From Streptomyces durmitorensis (lineage in GTDB: Bacteria; Actinomycetota; Actinomycetes; Streptomycetales; Streptomycetaceae), in contig NZ_CP097289.1 of assembly GCF_023498005.1 (NCBI RefSeq), positions 868,001 to 932,000 of the forward strand: a stretch of DNA of 64,000 nucleotides, given 5' to 3'. Of the stretch, positions 44,413-52,365 are shown piece after piece. The notes under the pieces are model-generated. The model was not told where the DNA came from. It searched no databases and saw nothing but the letters and a program-made list of their open reading frames with translations. The first letter of the stretch is position 1. Every line of letters begins with the position of its first letter. Position numbers and translations under genes: made by a program.

Positions 44413-44822
44413 GCGAAGTGCTCCATCCTCGGGTTCCACACTGGCCGCGGCCCGGTGACGTGTTCGAGGGCGGCCCGCAGCAACGCCGTATCGGTGTGGA
44501 GGCGGCCCTGGGCTGGCGAGGTGAGCCAGTACGGGCCGGGCGGCATCACCCTGTCCTCCGGCGGCAGGGTCACGTGGTTGGTGGCACTCAGCGCCGTGGA
44601 CTGCGGCACATCCCACCCTTCCGTGGTGCCGGGGTGCACGAAGAAGTACACGGCGGGAGCAGCCGCGCTGGGGTCGACGACGACCGCGCCAGGTTCTGCT
44701 ATCCGGTCGAGGGCTTGGAGACCGAAGGACCGGACGACTTTGACGGCATCCCAGTCGACTCCGGCGGCCACGATCCGGGTTCCTGCCGGTCCTGGCACGT
44801 AGGGTGCATTTCCGCTGGTCAT
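44409..44822 (-). CDS. hypothetical protein next to an XRE regulator
   Basis: This 137-residue protein resembles a type of actinobacterial protein found beside XRE regulators. It has IVAAGVDWDAVKVVRSFGLQ at the N-terminus, a central VYFFVHPGTTEGWDVP and PGPYWLTSPA near residue 105. No catalytic motif or membrane segment is seen. Order on the minus strand is XRE regulator, this gene (71-bp gap), then the 54-residue protein (4-bp overlap). Function unknown. Confidence 0.7.
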   Translation of the reverse strand: MTSGNAPYVPGPAGTRIVAAGVDWDAVKVVRSFGLQALDRIAEPGAVVVDPSAAAPAVYFFVHPGTTEGWDVPQSTALSATNHVTLPPEDRVMPPGPYWLTSPAQGRLHTDTALLRAALEHVTGPRPVWNPRMEHFA

Positions 44823-44893
44823 GCGCAGAAGCTAGTGGCAGGGCGTCCGCACAACCCGAACTGACGGTTCGGGGTGCCTGCGAGTTCGGGTTG

Positions 44894-46105
44894 TCAGAGC
44901 AGCCCGAGGCGTTGCGCAAGCCCGACGGCCTGTCCGCGGTAGGTGGGGCGCACCCGGCGGAGCAGCCCCTCGACCAACTCGACGGCGAGGGGGCTGCGGG
45001 CGAGGTCTTCGGGGGCAAGCTCTTCTAGGCCGAGGAGGTGGACGAGGACGGCGGCGTCTTCGCGGCGCAGGTCGTACAGGCGGGTGACCTCGAGGCCGAA
45101 CGTGAACTGGCGTTCGCGGGAGGGCATCCGGCTGACGTCGATCTTGTCGGCGACGTGGAGGCCTTCGGAGGCCTCCCCTGCCAGCATTTCGATGCTCACG
45201 GCGTGCAGGCGGACGTTGGTCGGGCCGAACACGGTGTGGTGCGCATTGCCCTCACCGCTCCGCTTGGCCAGCGGCACGGCGCGCTGCTCCAGGCGGGCAC
45301 GGGCGTCCCACCACCGTCTCGTGCGGGCCTCCGCGACCACGGCGACCAGCTCCAGCGCGCCGGCGACCGCATCCTTCTCCTGCCCGGCGGGGGCGTGTTG
45401 GAGGTCTTCGACGGCGAGGACGGCGACCTCGCGGGCGTGAGCGACGGCCCCGGCGTCGTTGTGGGAGAGCAGGACGTGGCCCAGGTTCCATTGCGCTGCG
45501 GCGATCCGGATGGGGTCGTCGGCGTCTTCTGCTGCGCGCATGGCCCGGTCGGCGACCATCAGGGACAGGTCGAGGCGTCCGGTGCGGCGGCAGTAGGAGC
45601 GCAGCAGCCCGTACAGGTCGGCGGCGCAGCGCGATACTTCGCGGCGGGCCTGCTGGTCGCTGCCGGTTCGGTGGACTCTGCCTGCGTGCTCGACGTCGGC
45701 GATGAGGGCGGGCAGTAGTTCCTCGGCTTCGGTGAAGCGGGTCTGGGACGTCTGCCAGATCCGCCACGCGTTCTCGATGCGGTCGCGGAGATGGCCGGGT
45801 GTGGCCGCGGGTTCGCTGCGGGGGGTGCTGCAGCCCATGAGGGCGTGCGCGACGCTGGGCGCGGCAGTGATCGCGGGGACGGCTTCGGGGATCGGATCGT
45901 CGCTGAGCAAGGCGGCGATGGTGACGCCGAGTTCGGCGGCCAGGCGTCCGAGGAGATCGGGCGAGGGGCTCTTCTTGCCGTTCTCGATGAGGGAGAGGTA
46001 GCGCTCAGTGATGCCGCACAGTCCGGCGATGGCGACTTGGCTGCGGCCCGCCTGCTCGCGGTGGTAGCGGATGCGGGCCCCGACGGGGAGACGCGGTGTA
46101 CTCAT
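44894..46105 (-). CDS. XRE-family regulator with long helical-repeat C-terminus
   Basis: This 403-residue protein has an N-terminal helix-turn-helix (about 8-65, RIRYHREQAGRSQVAIAGLCGITERYLSLIENGKKSPSP) followed by about 300 residues of helical pairs of TPR type (AADLYGLLRSYCRRTG, AAQWNLGHVLL, VAVVAEARTRRWW). This is a common Streptomyces architecture of unknown signal. GGGGAGG (46114-46120) selects the ATG at 46105; an upstream in-frame start at 46183 would run through the divergent promoter. It is divergent from the HAD gene. Confidence 0.85.
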   Translation of the reverse strand: MSTPRLPVGARIRYHREQAGRSQVAIAGLCGITERYLSLIENGKKSPSPDLLGRLAAELGVTIAALLSDDPIPEAVPAITAAPSVAHALMGCSTPRSEPAATPGHLRDRIENAWRIWQTSQTRFTEAEELLPALIADVEHAGRVHRTGSDQQARREVSRCAADLYGLLRSYCRRTGRLDLSLMVADRAMRAAEDADDPIRIAAAQWNLGHVLLSHNDAGAVAHAREVAVLAVEDLQHAPAGQEKDAVAGALELVAVVAEARTRRWWDARARLEQRAVPLAKRSGEGNAHHTVFGPTNVRLHAVSIEMLAGEASEGLHVADKIDVSRMPSRERQFTFGLEVTRLYDLRREDAAVLVHLLGLEELAPEDLARSPLAVELVEGLLRRVRPTYRGQAVGLAQRLGLL

Positions 46106-46139
46106 GTCCGCCACCTCCCCGTATGTGTCGACTGGTGGG

Positions 46140-46156
46140 CTCAGCGTATGGCTGAG
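46140..46156. promoter_or_regulatory. inverted repeat in the XRE/HAD divergent promoter
   Basis: CTCAGC-GTATG-GCTGAG is a 6+5+6 inverted repeat in the middle of the 122-bp divergent region, a plausible operator for the XRE protein. Confidence 0.3.
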
Positions 46157-46227
46157 TGTTCCCTTGTGGGACGGTGATTCCACGGATGGGTGACGGGCTG
46201 TTACCTGAGGGCGGGAGAGGGTGCGTT

Positions 46228-46908
46228 ATGGCGCGGCTGGTGCTGTGGGACATCGACCACACGTTGATCTCGACGCGCGGCGTGGGCCGCGAGTTGTCGG
46301 CGGCGGCGTTCGAGCGGACGCTGGGCCAGCCGATGAGGGAGCAGGCGAGGATCGATGGGATCACTGAGCCGGTCATCTTCCGGGAGACGGCGAGGCTGCA
46401 CGGGCTGACCACTGACCGCGGCGACTTCGAACGGTTCGCCGCCGCTCTCGCCGAGGAGCACCTGCGCCGGGCCGGGGAGCTGCGGGAGCGTGGGCATGCC
46501 CTGCCCGGCGCCGCCTCCGTCCTCGACGCTCTCGCCGCGGCCGGGGTTCGGCAGGTCGTGGTGTCCGGGAACGTCCGGGCGGTCTCGGAGATCAAACTGG
46601 GGGTGTTCGGCCTGGACACGCACATCGACTGGGAGGCAGGCGCCTACGGGGAGGACGACGACCTGCGTCCGGCGCTCGTCCGACTGGCACTCAAGCGCGC
46701 CGGAGTCCCAGCTGGCGAGGCAGTGCTGATCGGGGACACTCCGGCCGATGTGGAGGGCGGGCACGAGAACGGGGTGCGGGTCATCGCCGTGGCCACCGGC
46801 AAGAGCGACGAAGCTGCGTTGCGGGAGGCTGGCGCCGAGGTGGTGCTGTCGGACCTGCGGGACACGGAGCTGCTGGTGAAGCTGATCCGCGGGGACGACC
46901 AGCCGTGA
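46228..46908 (+). CDS. HAD-superfamily hydrolase (phosphoglycolate phosphatase-like)
   Basis: This 226-residue phosphatase-type protein has the HAD nucleophile motif LWDIDHTLI (Asp8, Asp10), a helical cap, motif II VVVSGN, a motif III Lys (LALKRAG) and motif IV LIGDTPADVEGG. The substrate is probably a small phosphomonoester but cannot be named. GGGAGAGG precedes the ATG at 46228. It is divergent from the XRE regulator, a pairing that suggests regulation by it. Confidence 0.87.
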   Translation: MARLVLWDIDHTLISTRGVGRELSAAAFERTLGQPMREQARIDGITEPVIFRETARLHGLTTDRGDFERFAAALAEEHLRRAGELRERGHALPGAASVLDALAAAGVRQVVVSGNVRAVSEIKLGVFGLDTHIDWEAGAYGEDDDLRPALVRLALKRAGVPAGEAVLIGDTPADVEGGHENGVRVIAVATGKSDEAALREAGAEVVLSDLRDTELLVKLIRGDDQP

Positions 46909-46971
46909 TCGTCATATGCCGTTTTCGCTGGCTACTGGGGGATGTCGTACCCGGCGATTAAGATGATCGAC

Positions 46972-47166
46972 ATGTCCACCCCTCCCCCTCCGCCTGGTTC
47001 CGCACGGTCTGCGGCCGTGGTGAACGACGAGATCAGGGAGCTGCTGGTCGCGACGGGCGGCTGGTTGTACGGGCAGACGCGGGACCGCTACGAGGTGCTG
47101 GTCGCCGAGTGGACGGCCGTGGCGCAGGCGGAGTCGCTGCGGGACGGGATCGTCGAGGCGGCGTGA
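46972..47166 (+). CDS. small hypothetical protein
   Basis: This 64-residue product has a Pro-rich start (STPPPPPGSAR), then a helical part DEIRELLVATGGWLYGQTRDRYEVLVAEW. The start is uncertain: ATG at 46972 or 46942, neither with a good ribosome binding site. It lies 64 bp after the HAD gene and is convergent with the next small gene, one base away. Confidence 0.5.
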   Translation: MSTPPPPPGSARSAAVVNDEIRELLVATGGWLYGQTRDRYEVLVAEWTAVAQAESLRDGIVEAA

Positions 47167-47167
47167 G

Positions 47168-47368
47168 CTACTGCTCGTCCAGCCAGGACGTGTCGAGCAG
47201 TTCGATCTCCTTCTGGAAGGCCTGCACCGTGAGGACGTAGGCCACCTGCCCTGGTGTCGCCGCGAGCGGCACAAGGAACTCCGCCTTCCACGGGTGCGGC
47301 CGGTGGTAGGCGTAGGGGTAGAGCTCGATGGGCCCGTCAGGAACGAGCCCTCCCGGCTTGAAGTCCAT
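47168..47368 (-). CDS. small hypothetical protein
   Basis: This 66-residue protein begins MDFKPGGLVPDGPIELYPYAYH and has a mixed strand-helix composition ending LLDTSWLDEQ. No family is recognised. The ATG at 47368 is preferred because the extra residues of the longer frame look unlike protein. No clear partner; the 160 bp upstream show nothing distinctive. Confidence 0.5.
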   Translation of the reverse strand: MDFKPGGLVPDGPIELYPYAYHRPHPWKAEFLVPLAATPGQVAYVLTVQAFQKEIELLDTSWLDEQ

Positions 47369-47517
47369 AGGCCGAGAGTAGCGCCGTCCGGGTCCCGCCG
47401 TCGGACGACCGCAAAGGGTGGGCGCAGGACAGCTCTCTCGTTCAAGCCTGGCCACCGCCAGGCCCCGGTTCCCTTGCTCTTGAGGGCGCACGCTGATCAG
47501 TCGCGCACGGGACGCCC

Positions 47518-47556
47518 CTACTTGAAGGCTACTTGGAGCTTTGAGGCTTCAAGTAG
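47518..47556 (-). terminator. hairpin overlapping the stop of the zinc-ribbon-like gene
   Basis: CTACTTGAAG (47518-47527) and CTTCAAGTAG (47547-47556) are exact complements around a 19-base loop that contains the gene's stop codon (47529-47531). Confidence 0.5.
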
Positions 47557-47753
47557 GTATGGCCGCAGGACATGCAGCGCGGGCTCCCCGTGTAGCCCGT
47601 GATCACTCCATCTGCGGTCATGCAGACCGCTCCATTCGGTGCGCTGCTATCTCCGTCGAGCACGAACCATGCCTCGCCGCAGGTGCAGGTCGCTCCGTCG
47701 TAGACGGGCTGGGCAGCCTCGGGCCTACGGTCATCCAGGTTGGTGATGTCCAT
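47529..47753 (-). CDS. small Cys-pair (zinc-ribbon-like) protein
   Basis: This 74-residue protein has CTCGEAW near residue 23 and CMSCGHTY near residue 60, two Cys-x-Cys/Cys-x2-Cys knuckles 35 residues apart as in a treble-clef or zinc ribbon. The ATG at 47753 is chosen over 47789 because the product starts MDITNLDD. It is divergent from the next small gene, 67 bp away. Function unknown. Confidence 0.55.
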   Translation of the reverse strand: MDITNLDDRRPEAAQPVYDGATCTCGEAWFVLDGDSSAPNGAVCMTADGVITGYTGSPRCMSCGHTYLKPQSSK

Positions 47754-47820
47754 GCATCCAGGCTCGGCTACGGGGAGTGCCGTTCCCAAGGGGAATCGGT
47801 GAACGATCTATGATCCGCTC

Positions 47821-48063
47821 GTGGCTATCGAACTCCCTGACGACCTGATCGCATTGCAGCAGACCGCCGACGAGGAAGGGCGGAAGCTCGAGCACCTCGA
47901 CGACGGCGAGCGGGAGAAGCAGCGCGAAGCGTGGTTCGAAGCGGCGGCGAAAGCGCAGGCTGCGGTGACGGCCTGGGCGCGGGAGAACGAGCTCAACCGC
48001 TTCGACGTGGAGAAGGCGCTGCGGCAGGCGACCCGGCACCCGCAGGGCGAAGGCGGGGCCTGA
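47821..48063 (+). CDS. small helical hypothetical protein
   Basis: This 80-residue protein starts with GTG and is almost wholly charged helix: ELPDDLIALQQTADEE, DDGEREKQREAWFEAAAKAQAAV, NRFDVEKALRQATRH. Similar short proteins are frequent in Streptomyces; no function is known to me. A strong terminator follows directly. Confidence 0.6.
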   Translation: MAIELPDDLIALQQTADEEGRKLEHLDDGEREKQREAWFEAAAKAQAAVTAWARENELNRFDVEKALRQATRHPQGEGGA

Positions 48064-48072
48064 CAGCCGAGC

Positions 48073-48101
48073 GCCCCGCCCCCTGCATCAAGGGGCGGGG
48101 C
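48073..48101 (+). terminator. 10-bp GC stem-loop terminator
   Basis: GCCCCGCCCC (48073-48082) and GGGGCGGGGC (48092-48101) form a perfect stem with a 9-base loop, 10 bp after the preceding stop. The rest of the gap to 48399 holds no gene apart from the SOS-box-like site. Confidence 0.75.
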
Positions 48102-48375
48102 GGCAGCGCTGCAGCCACAGCGCGGATGTGATGGCAGCAACGGTAGCGGCCCCCACTGACAACGCGGCGAGGTCAGGTCACGCGGGGACCTTCGCGGCGT
48201 AGAGAAGATGCGTCGCCCCATCCCGTTCCGCGCCTCGTGGGGAGAGGACGGTTGACGGAGGGCGTACCGTCCGCGTCGAGCTCCCCTCCACGGCCGGTGC
48301 TGCCTGACCATGGGTGCCGGTGCTGCGGGAATGCGTCGGCACTCATGGCTGCGCAGCTTCGGCTCGCCCACTAAT

Positions 48376-48391
48376 TCGAACACATGCTCTA
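48376..48391 (+). promoter_or_regulatory. degenerate LexA (SOS) box
   Basis: TCGAAC-ACAT-GCTCTA matches the actinobacterial LexA consensus TCGAAC-N4-GTTCGA in the whole left half and four of six bases on the right. It ends 8 bp before the start codon of the LexA-like gene. Confidence 0.4.
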
Positions 48392-48399
48392 CTGGGTTC

Positions 48400-48651
48400 A
48401 TGGCGCACACCACCCCCACCCCCGACCGCGTCCGCCGCTCCTGGGACATCACCGACCGGCAGCAGTCCGTCCTCACCTGCATCCGCGACCACATCGCCGA
48501 CCACGGTGTCGCACCGTCCGTGCGGGAGATCGGCGCCGCAGTCGGCCTGTCCAGCCCCTCCTCCGTGCTCTACCAGCTGCGCCGCCTCGAGCAGGCAGGT
48601 GCCGTCGCCCGAGCGCGCGGTACCGGCTGGCGGGACTACCGGATCACCTGA
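48400..48651 (+). CDS. stand-alone LexA-type DNA-binding domain protein
   Basis: This 83-residue protein matches only the N-terminal winged helix of LexA (ITDRQQSVLTCIRDHIADHGVAPSVREIGAAVGLSSPSSVLYQLRRLEQAG). No linker with a cleavage site and no Ser/Lys peptidase domain follow, so RecA-stimulated self-cleavage is impossible. It could compete with host LexA or act as an element regulator. The stop overlaps the next ATG (TGATG). Confidence 0.85.
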   Translation: MAHTTPTPDRVRRSWDITDRQQSVLTCIRDHIADHGVAPSVREIGAAVGLSSPSSVLYQLRRLEQAGAVARARGTGWRDYRIT

Positions 48652-48980
48652 TGCCCGACATCCGCCGCCTCGACGTCCTGCGGTTCCTCGAGCGGGTACA
48701 GCTCCGCGACCTCGCCCGCACCCGGACCTGGATCGCGGACGAGGAACGGCGTGAGGCTGAGCGGATCCGCGGCGAGCAGGCCCGACCGCTAGCCCCGGAC
48801 TGGCTCATCGAGAAGGGCCTCGACGGCAGGGCCGCGGTGTACGTGCACGTCGGCGGCTGCCACATGGCGGGGAAGCGGTCGCGCGGGGTGACGCAGGACC
48901 AGGCACGGCGGGCGCTGCATGAGCAGGTCGACGCGTGCCCGCACTGCCGCCCGGACACCGAGCTCGGAGTGCTGGAGTAG
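48651..48980 (+). CDS. DUF6233 family protein
   Basis: This 109-residue protein of a Streptomyces-specific type has RLDVLRFLERVQLRDLARTRTWIADEERREAE (long helix), PDWLIEKGL, AVYVHVGGCHMAG and CPHCRPDTELGVLE with a Cys pair. Members cluster near integrative elements and WhiB/LexA-like regulators; function unknown. It is coupled to the LexA-like gene by TGATG. Confidence 0.8.
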   Translation: MPDIRRLDVLRFLERVQLRDLARTRTWIADEERREAERIRGEQARPLAPDWLIEKGLDGRAAVYVHVGGCHMAGKRSRGVTQDQARRALHEQVDACPHCRPDTELGVLE

Positions 48981-49006
48981 GTGGCGCCCGGCCATCAGCG
49001 ATGGCG

Positions 49007-49351
49007 TCAGGGACGACCTGCCCCTCTGGATCGGCCCTTGGTCTCCCCCGCGAGGATGCGCTGCTTGTACTGCCACAGCTTCTGGCGCTCCTCCCAGGTG
49101 AGGTCGGGGTTGAGCGCATTGACTTCATCCCAGGCAGCTGAGCGGGCGATGCGTGCGGCGCGCCAGTCCCGTCGGCTCACCGCCTCGCCCAGCTGGTTCA
49201 TGGCCTTGTTCAGCGGCTTGCGCGCAGCCTTTTGTTTCTTCGTGAAGTGCCTCGGGGAGTTGCGCGCCTGCCCCCTTGACTGAGAGTGCCGCTCATCCCA
49301 GGTGGGCCCGCCGGTCACGAAGTGGACTCGAGGTCGCGCTCGATGCGTCAT
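49007..49351 (-). CDS. small basic protein coupled to the integrase gene
   Basis: This 114-residue, strongly basic protein contains PRHFTKKQKAARKPLNKAMNQ and a helical WEERQKLWQYKQRILAGE end, and is unrecognised. Its ATG overlaps the integrase stop by four bases, so both are made together. A recombination directionality factor or other DNA-binding helper is possible from charge and position, without motif support. Confidence 0.6.
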   Translation of the reverse strand: MTHRARPRVHFVTGGPTWDERHSQSRGQARNSPRHFTKKQKAARKPLNKAMNQLGEAVSRRDWRAARIARSAAWDEVNALNPDLTWEERQKLWQYKQRILAGETKGRSRGAGRP

Positions 49352-50388
49352 GACGCTGGCACCTCCTCCTCTAACGCTAGCCGCTCCCCCAGCCGGGCGG
49401 CGAGGGCGTATGCGGGGTGGTTGTCGAGCTGCCGTCGCCGCCTGTTGTACCGCTGCGTGGTGCGCGGGTCGGAGTGTGAGACGGCATCTTGCACATCCTG
49501 CAAGGGGACGCCGTTGGCGAGGTTGTCGGTGATGAACTGGTGCCGCAGCGTGTGGGGCTTGATCGTGGCGGCCTGCGGGATGCCCGCTCGTCGGGCGAGG
49601 ACGCGGAGGTGCTTCCAGACTTCGGGCTGGGACCAGCGGCGGCCGGAGTCGGTGACGAACAGCGGTCCGTCGGTGCGGTCGCCGAGGTAGGCGAGGAGTG
49701 CGTCGAGTGCCAGCGGCGGCACGGGTGCGGGCCGCTTCTTGCCGCCCTTCTGTGTGAGCGGCAACGTGCGGTGGCCTCGGTCGTAGCCGAGCTGGCCAGC
49801 GTTGAGGGAGAGGAGTTCGTCGACGCGGGCGCCGGTGAGGTAGAGCAGCATGACGAGGGCGTAGGAGCGGGGCGCCCAGTCGCGTGCCGTCTCGACCAGC
49901 CGCATGGTCTCCTCGTCCGTCATGCCCTCCGTCGGCGAGTAGTCCGGGTCGACGTAGGGCCGGAGCACGGCGGCGAACGGGTCGGAGTCGACGGCCTGGA
50001 GCCGAGCGGCGTAGGTGTAGAAGGACCCGGCGGCTGCGAGGGCCTGCGCCTGGGTGGTCTCGGCGGGCGGCTTGCCGTTCCTCGTGGGCGTCTTGGCAAG
50101 GTGCTTGGCGTAGGCGTCGGCGAGCGGCAGCTTCGCCTGGAGTGGGTGGATGCCGGTGGAGCGGGCGTACTCCTCCCACGACTTGAACGTCCGGACGTAG
50201 GCCCTCCTGGTGTGGCGGCTCTTCTGCCGTGCGATCCATCCTCCGGTCAGAGTGGGCAGCGGATCGCGGTCGCCGTAGATGCCTGCGAGGTGGTCGGCGA
50301 GTTGACGGGCTTCGTCGGGCCAGTCGTCGCGGGGGTCGTGCCGGTCGGTCGACAGCTCCGCCGACGGACGCGGGATGAGACCGGTCAT
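49348..50388 (-). CDS. int: tyrosine recombinase (phage integrase)
   Basis: This 346-residue protein has a SAM-like core-binding domain (about 45-135) and a catalytic domain with Arg188 (TGARVDE), Lys214/217 (LTQKGGKK), His279-x-x-Arg282 (HTLRH), His305 (SHSDP) and nucleophile Tyr314 (TQRYN). All six catalytic positions are intact, so it should be active. It lies in the middle of a three-gene operon (50672 to 49007) with 4-bp overlaps on both sides. Confidence 0.93.
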   Translation of the reverse strand: MTGLIPRPSAELSTDRHDPRDDWPDEARQLADHLAGIYGDRDPLPTLTGGWIARQKSRHTRRAYVRTFKSWEEYARSTGIHPLQAKLPLADAYAKHLAKTPTRNGKPPAETTQAQALAAAGSFYTYAARLQAVDSDPFAAVLRPYVDPDYSPTEGMTDEETMRLVETARDWAPRSYALVMLLYLTGARVDELLSLNAGQLGYDRGHRTLPLTQKGGKKRPAPVPPLALDALLAYLGDRTDGPLFVTDSGRRWSQPEVWKHLRVLARRAGIPQAATIKPHTLRHQFITDNLANGVPLQDVQDAVSHSDPRTTQRYNRRRRQLDNHPAYALAARLGERLALEEEVPAS

Positions 50389-50672
50389 GCGTCCACCGGC
50401 TCCACAGTGACTGATGCGTAGACCGCTGGGGCTCCGTCCTCCGTCGTTTCGTAGGCGACACTGACGTCGGTGACGAGGACCGGGACGCCGTGGATTTCGA
50501 TCCGCTGTCCCGTTGCCGGGATAGGCAGGTACCCCTCGGAGACAAACTCAGCGAGCGGGCGGCCCTCGGCGGCGAACTGGATCCCGTGTTGCACCGGACC
50601 GAAGCCCTGGAGCTTGCGTTCCTGCTCCATCTCGATGATCTCGCGCAGTGCTGCCTTCGCTTCCTCGGGCAC
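50385..50672 (-). CDS. small protein preceding the integrase
   Basis: This 95-residue protein has an N-terminal helix (PEEAKAALREIIEMEQERK), then beta-rich sequence LPIPATGQRIEIHGVPVLVTDVSVAYET. It is the first gene of the integrase operon and overlaps it by ATGA. No family recognised. Its promoter faces the HTH gene across a 260-bp region with the twin operators. Confidence 0.6.
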   Translation of the reverse strand: MPEEAKAALREIIEMEQERKLQGFGPVQHGIQFAAEGRPLAEFVSEGYLPIPATGQRIEIHGVPVLVTDVSVAYETTEDGAPAVYASVTVEPVDA

Positions 50673-50854
50673 CTAGACCACTCCTTAGGATTGGATAACT
50701 GTCATTATCAACCATCACTCAGCTTGATCGGTAGCCGTCGCAGACATCCGTTACGGATCGTCAACTACCAGCACATAACAAGACGTTATGCGCTAGCCCT
50801 GCACACGCGGACCGTCCCCTCTCGCCACGAGGGAGCGGCAAACCGACAGCGGGA

Positions 50855-50905
50855 ACGTAAAGCCTCTTTACGTCCAACCCGGAGCAACGTAAAGTCTCTT
50901 TACGT
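50855..50905. promoter_or_regulatory. two identical palindromic operators in the prophage switch region
   Basis: ACGTAAAG-N3-CTTTACGT occurs at 50855-50873 and again at 50887-50905, centres 32 bp apart (about three helical turns). They lie just upstream of the HTH gene (ATG at 50933) in the divergent region with the integrase operon. GATAACTGTCATTATC near 50696-50711 is a further, weaker inverted repeat nearer the integrase side. Confidence 0.8.
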
Positions 50906-50932
50906 AAGGACGGATCGCCCGAGGAGGACCCC

Positions 50933-51595
50933 ATGAAGACCTACGCCGACATCATCGACCTCCTCAACTATGAGGGACCCGGCCTACAGGACTACGTCAC
51001 CCCGGCAGAGCTCGACCAGCTACTCATCGGCACCCTCCCCCTCGGCTCCATCGCCGACCGCTACCTCGACGACCTCAAGCACACAGAGCTCGTCCGTGTC
51101 GCCACCGACGAGACCGCCACCCGGTCCGACCTCCTCACCTGGATCGGCTGGGAACTGGAGGTCGCCGGGCAGCAGCGCGCCGAGGACGCCGCCGAGGACG
51201 TACTCGCCCAGCTTCGCGCGCACACCGCAGCGCAGGCCCGCCAGGAGCGCGTCGCTCTCGACGGTCGCGACGTGCTCATCGCGCGCGCCAAGGAGAACGG
51301 CGCCACCAAGGACGCCATCGCCAAAAGCCTCGGCATCAGCAGGCCCACCCTCGACAAGTGGATGCAGGACCAGCGGGACCGGGCCCTGTTCAACGACGCC
51401 ATCTTCACGTTGATCCGGCGGGACACAAGTAAGTCCGATCAGGCGATGCTGTTCGAGGCGCTCGGCATCCGCGACACCTCCGGTCAGGCCAGCGTCTTCC
51501 TCGCCGGATTGGGCACCCGGACTCTCGATGACTACCGCGACGGCGAGCGCGAGTTGCTGGAGCGCGCCGAGGAGCGGGCCCGCGCACTCGCCTGA
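50933..51595 (+). CDS. HTH-containing protein, candidate prophage regulator
   Basis: This 220-residue protein is unrecognised as a whole. It has a helix-turn-helix at about 120-145 (AKENGATKDAIAKSLGISRPTLDKWM) flanked by long helices. The N-terminal half (TYADIIDLLNYEGPG...) may oligomerise. It has a strong GAGGAGG ribosome binding site. Its place opposite the integrase and behind twin operators suggests the lysogeny repressor or another switch regulator. No protease or DNA-modification motif is seen. Confidence 0.6.
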   Translation: MKTYADIIDLLNYEGPGLQDYVTPAELDQLLIGTLPLGSIADRYLDDLKHTELVRVATDETATRSDLLTWIGWELEVAGQQRAEDAAEDVLAQLRAHTAAQARQERVALDGRDVLIARAKENGATKDAIAKSLGISRPTLDKWMQDQRDRALFNDAIFTLIRRDTSKSDQAMLFEALGIRDTSGQASVFLAGLGTRTLDDYRDGERELLERAEERARALA

Positions 51596-51677
51596 TCGTT
51601 CAGCCTGGGCCGCACCCTCTCCCCCGCCCGTAGCTTCTGCCCTACGGTGTCCCTCTAGCTCAACCCTGGGGGGACAT

Positions 51678-52313
51678 ATGCGAGTTCGTACCATCTCAGC
51701 GACGGCCGTCCTGCTCCTTGCCGCCCTCACCGGATGCGCCAGCGGGGACGACGACCCCGACGAGAAGTCGGCCACCGGCAAGAAGGAGACGACCTCGAAG
51801 CAGGTCGACTGTACGGACGAAGACCTCAGCCAGGCCGACTGGTTGGATCACTGCGCCGAGGAAGGCACTGGCGAGGACGGGGCCGAGGGCCAGGCGACAA
51901 GCCTGAAGTTCGGCGAGACGTACACGTATCCGGACGGGATCAAGGTCAGTGTCGTCGAGGCGCGAGTCTTCACCGACTACAACTCCGAGTTGGGCGAGTC
52001 CGCCGAACCGGGAGACCGGGACTTCCGCCTGAAGATCAAGGTCATCAACGGGTCGAAGGAGCCCTTCGCCCTGGACAGCCTGTCCACCCTGGTCGAGGGC
52101 GCCACGAACGGCGGGGAGGCGAGGGCCGCGATGCTCGACCGGGGATCCGATCCGTTGGAAGGGCGTCTGGGTGCAGGCGTCACGGTGACGAAGACCGACG
52201 ACAGCGCCCTGAAGACCAAGTACGGCCGGAATGTCATCGTCAGTGTGCAGCGAGACAGCAACGACTTCGGTGCGGAAGAGCCGCCAGAGTTCAGCGGGAC
52301 CATCAAGGACTGA
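51678..52313 (+). CDS. secreted lipoprotein, probable lysogeny-expressed
   Basis: This 211-residue protein has a type II signal peptide with lipobox LTGC (Cys20), an acidic low-complexity linker (about 22-75) and a beta-rich domain of the DUF4352 kind (LKFGETYTYPDGIKVSVVEARVF, FRLKIKVINGSKEPFALDS). It should sit on the outer face of the membrane. It is expressed from the lysogeny side of the prophage, opposite to the late genes, as expected for a conversion or superinfection-exclusion protein; that role is inference. Confidence 0.78.
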   Translation: MRVRTISATAVLLLAALTGCASGDDDPDEKSATGKKETTSKQVDCTDEDLSQADWLDHCAEEGTGEDGAEGQATSLKFGETYTYPDGIKVSVVEARVFTDYNSELGESAEPGDRDFRLKIKVINGSKEPFALDSLSTLVEGATNGGEARAAMLDRGSDPLEGRLGAGVTVTKTDDSALKTKYGRNVIVSVQRDSNDFGAEEPPEFSGTIKD

Positions 52314-52323
52314 GCGCACAGGA

Positions 52324-52362
52324 ATGCCCCCGCCACCTGCACGAGGCAGGCGACGGGGGCAT
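52324..52362. terminator. bidirectional terminator between lipoprotein and late operon
   Basis: ATGCCCCCG...CCTGC and GCAGG...CGGGGGCAT form a stem of about 15 bp with two weak or mismatched pairs, directly after the lipoprotein stop and just before the end of the convergent late operon. Confidence 0.7.
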
Positions 52363-52365
52363 CGT

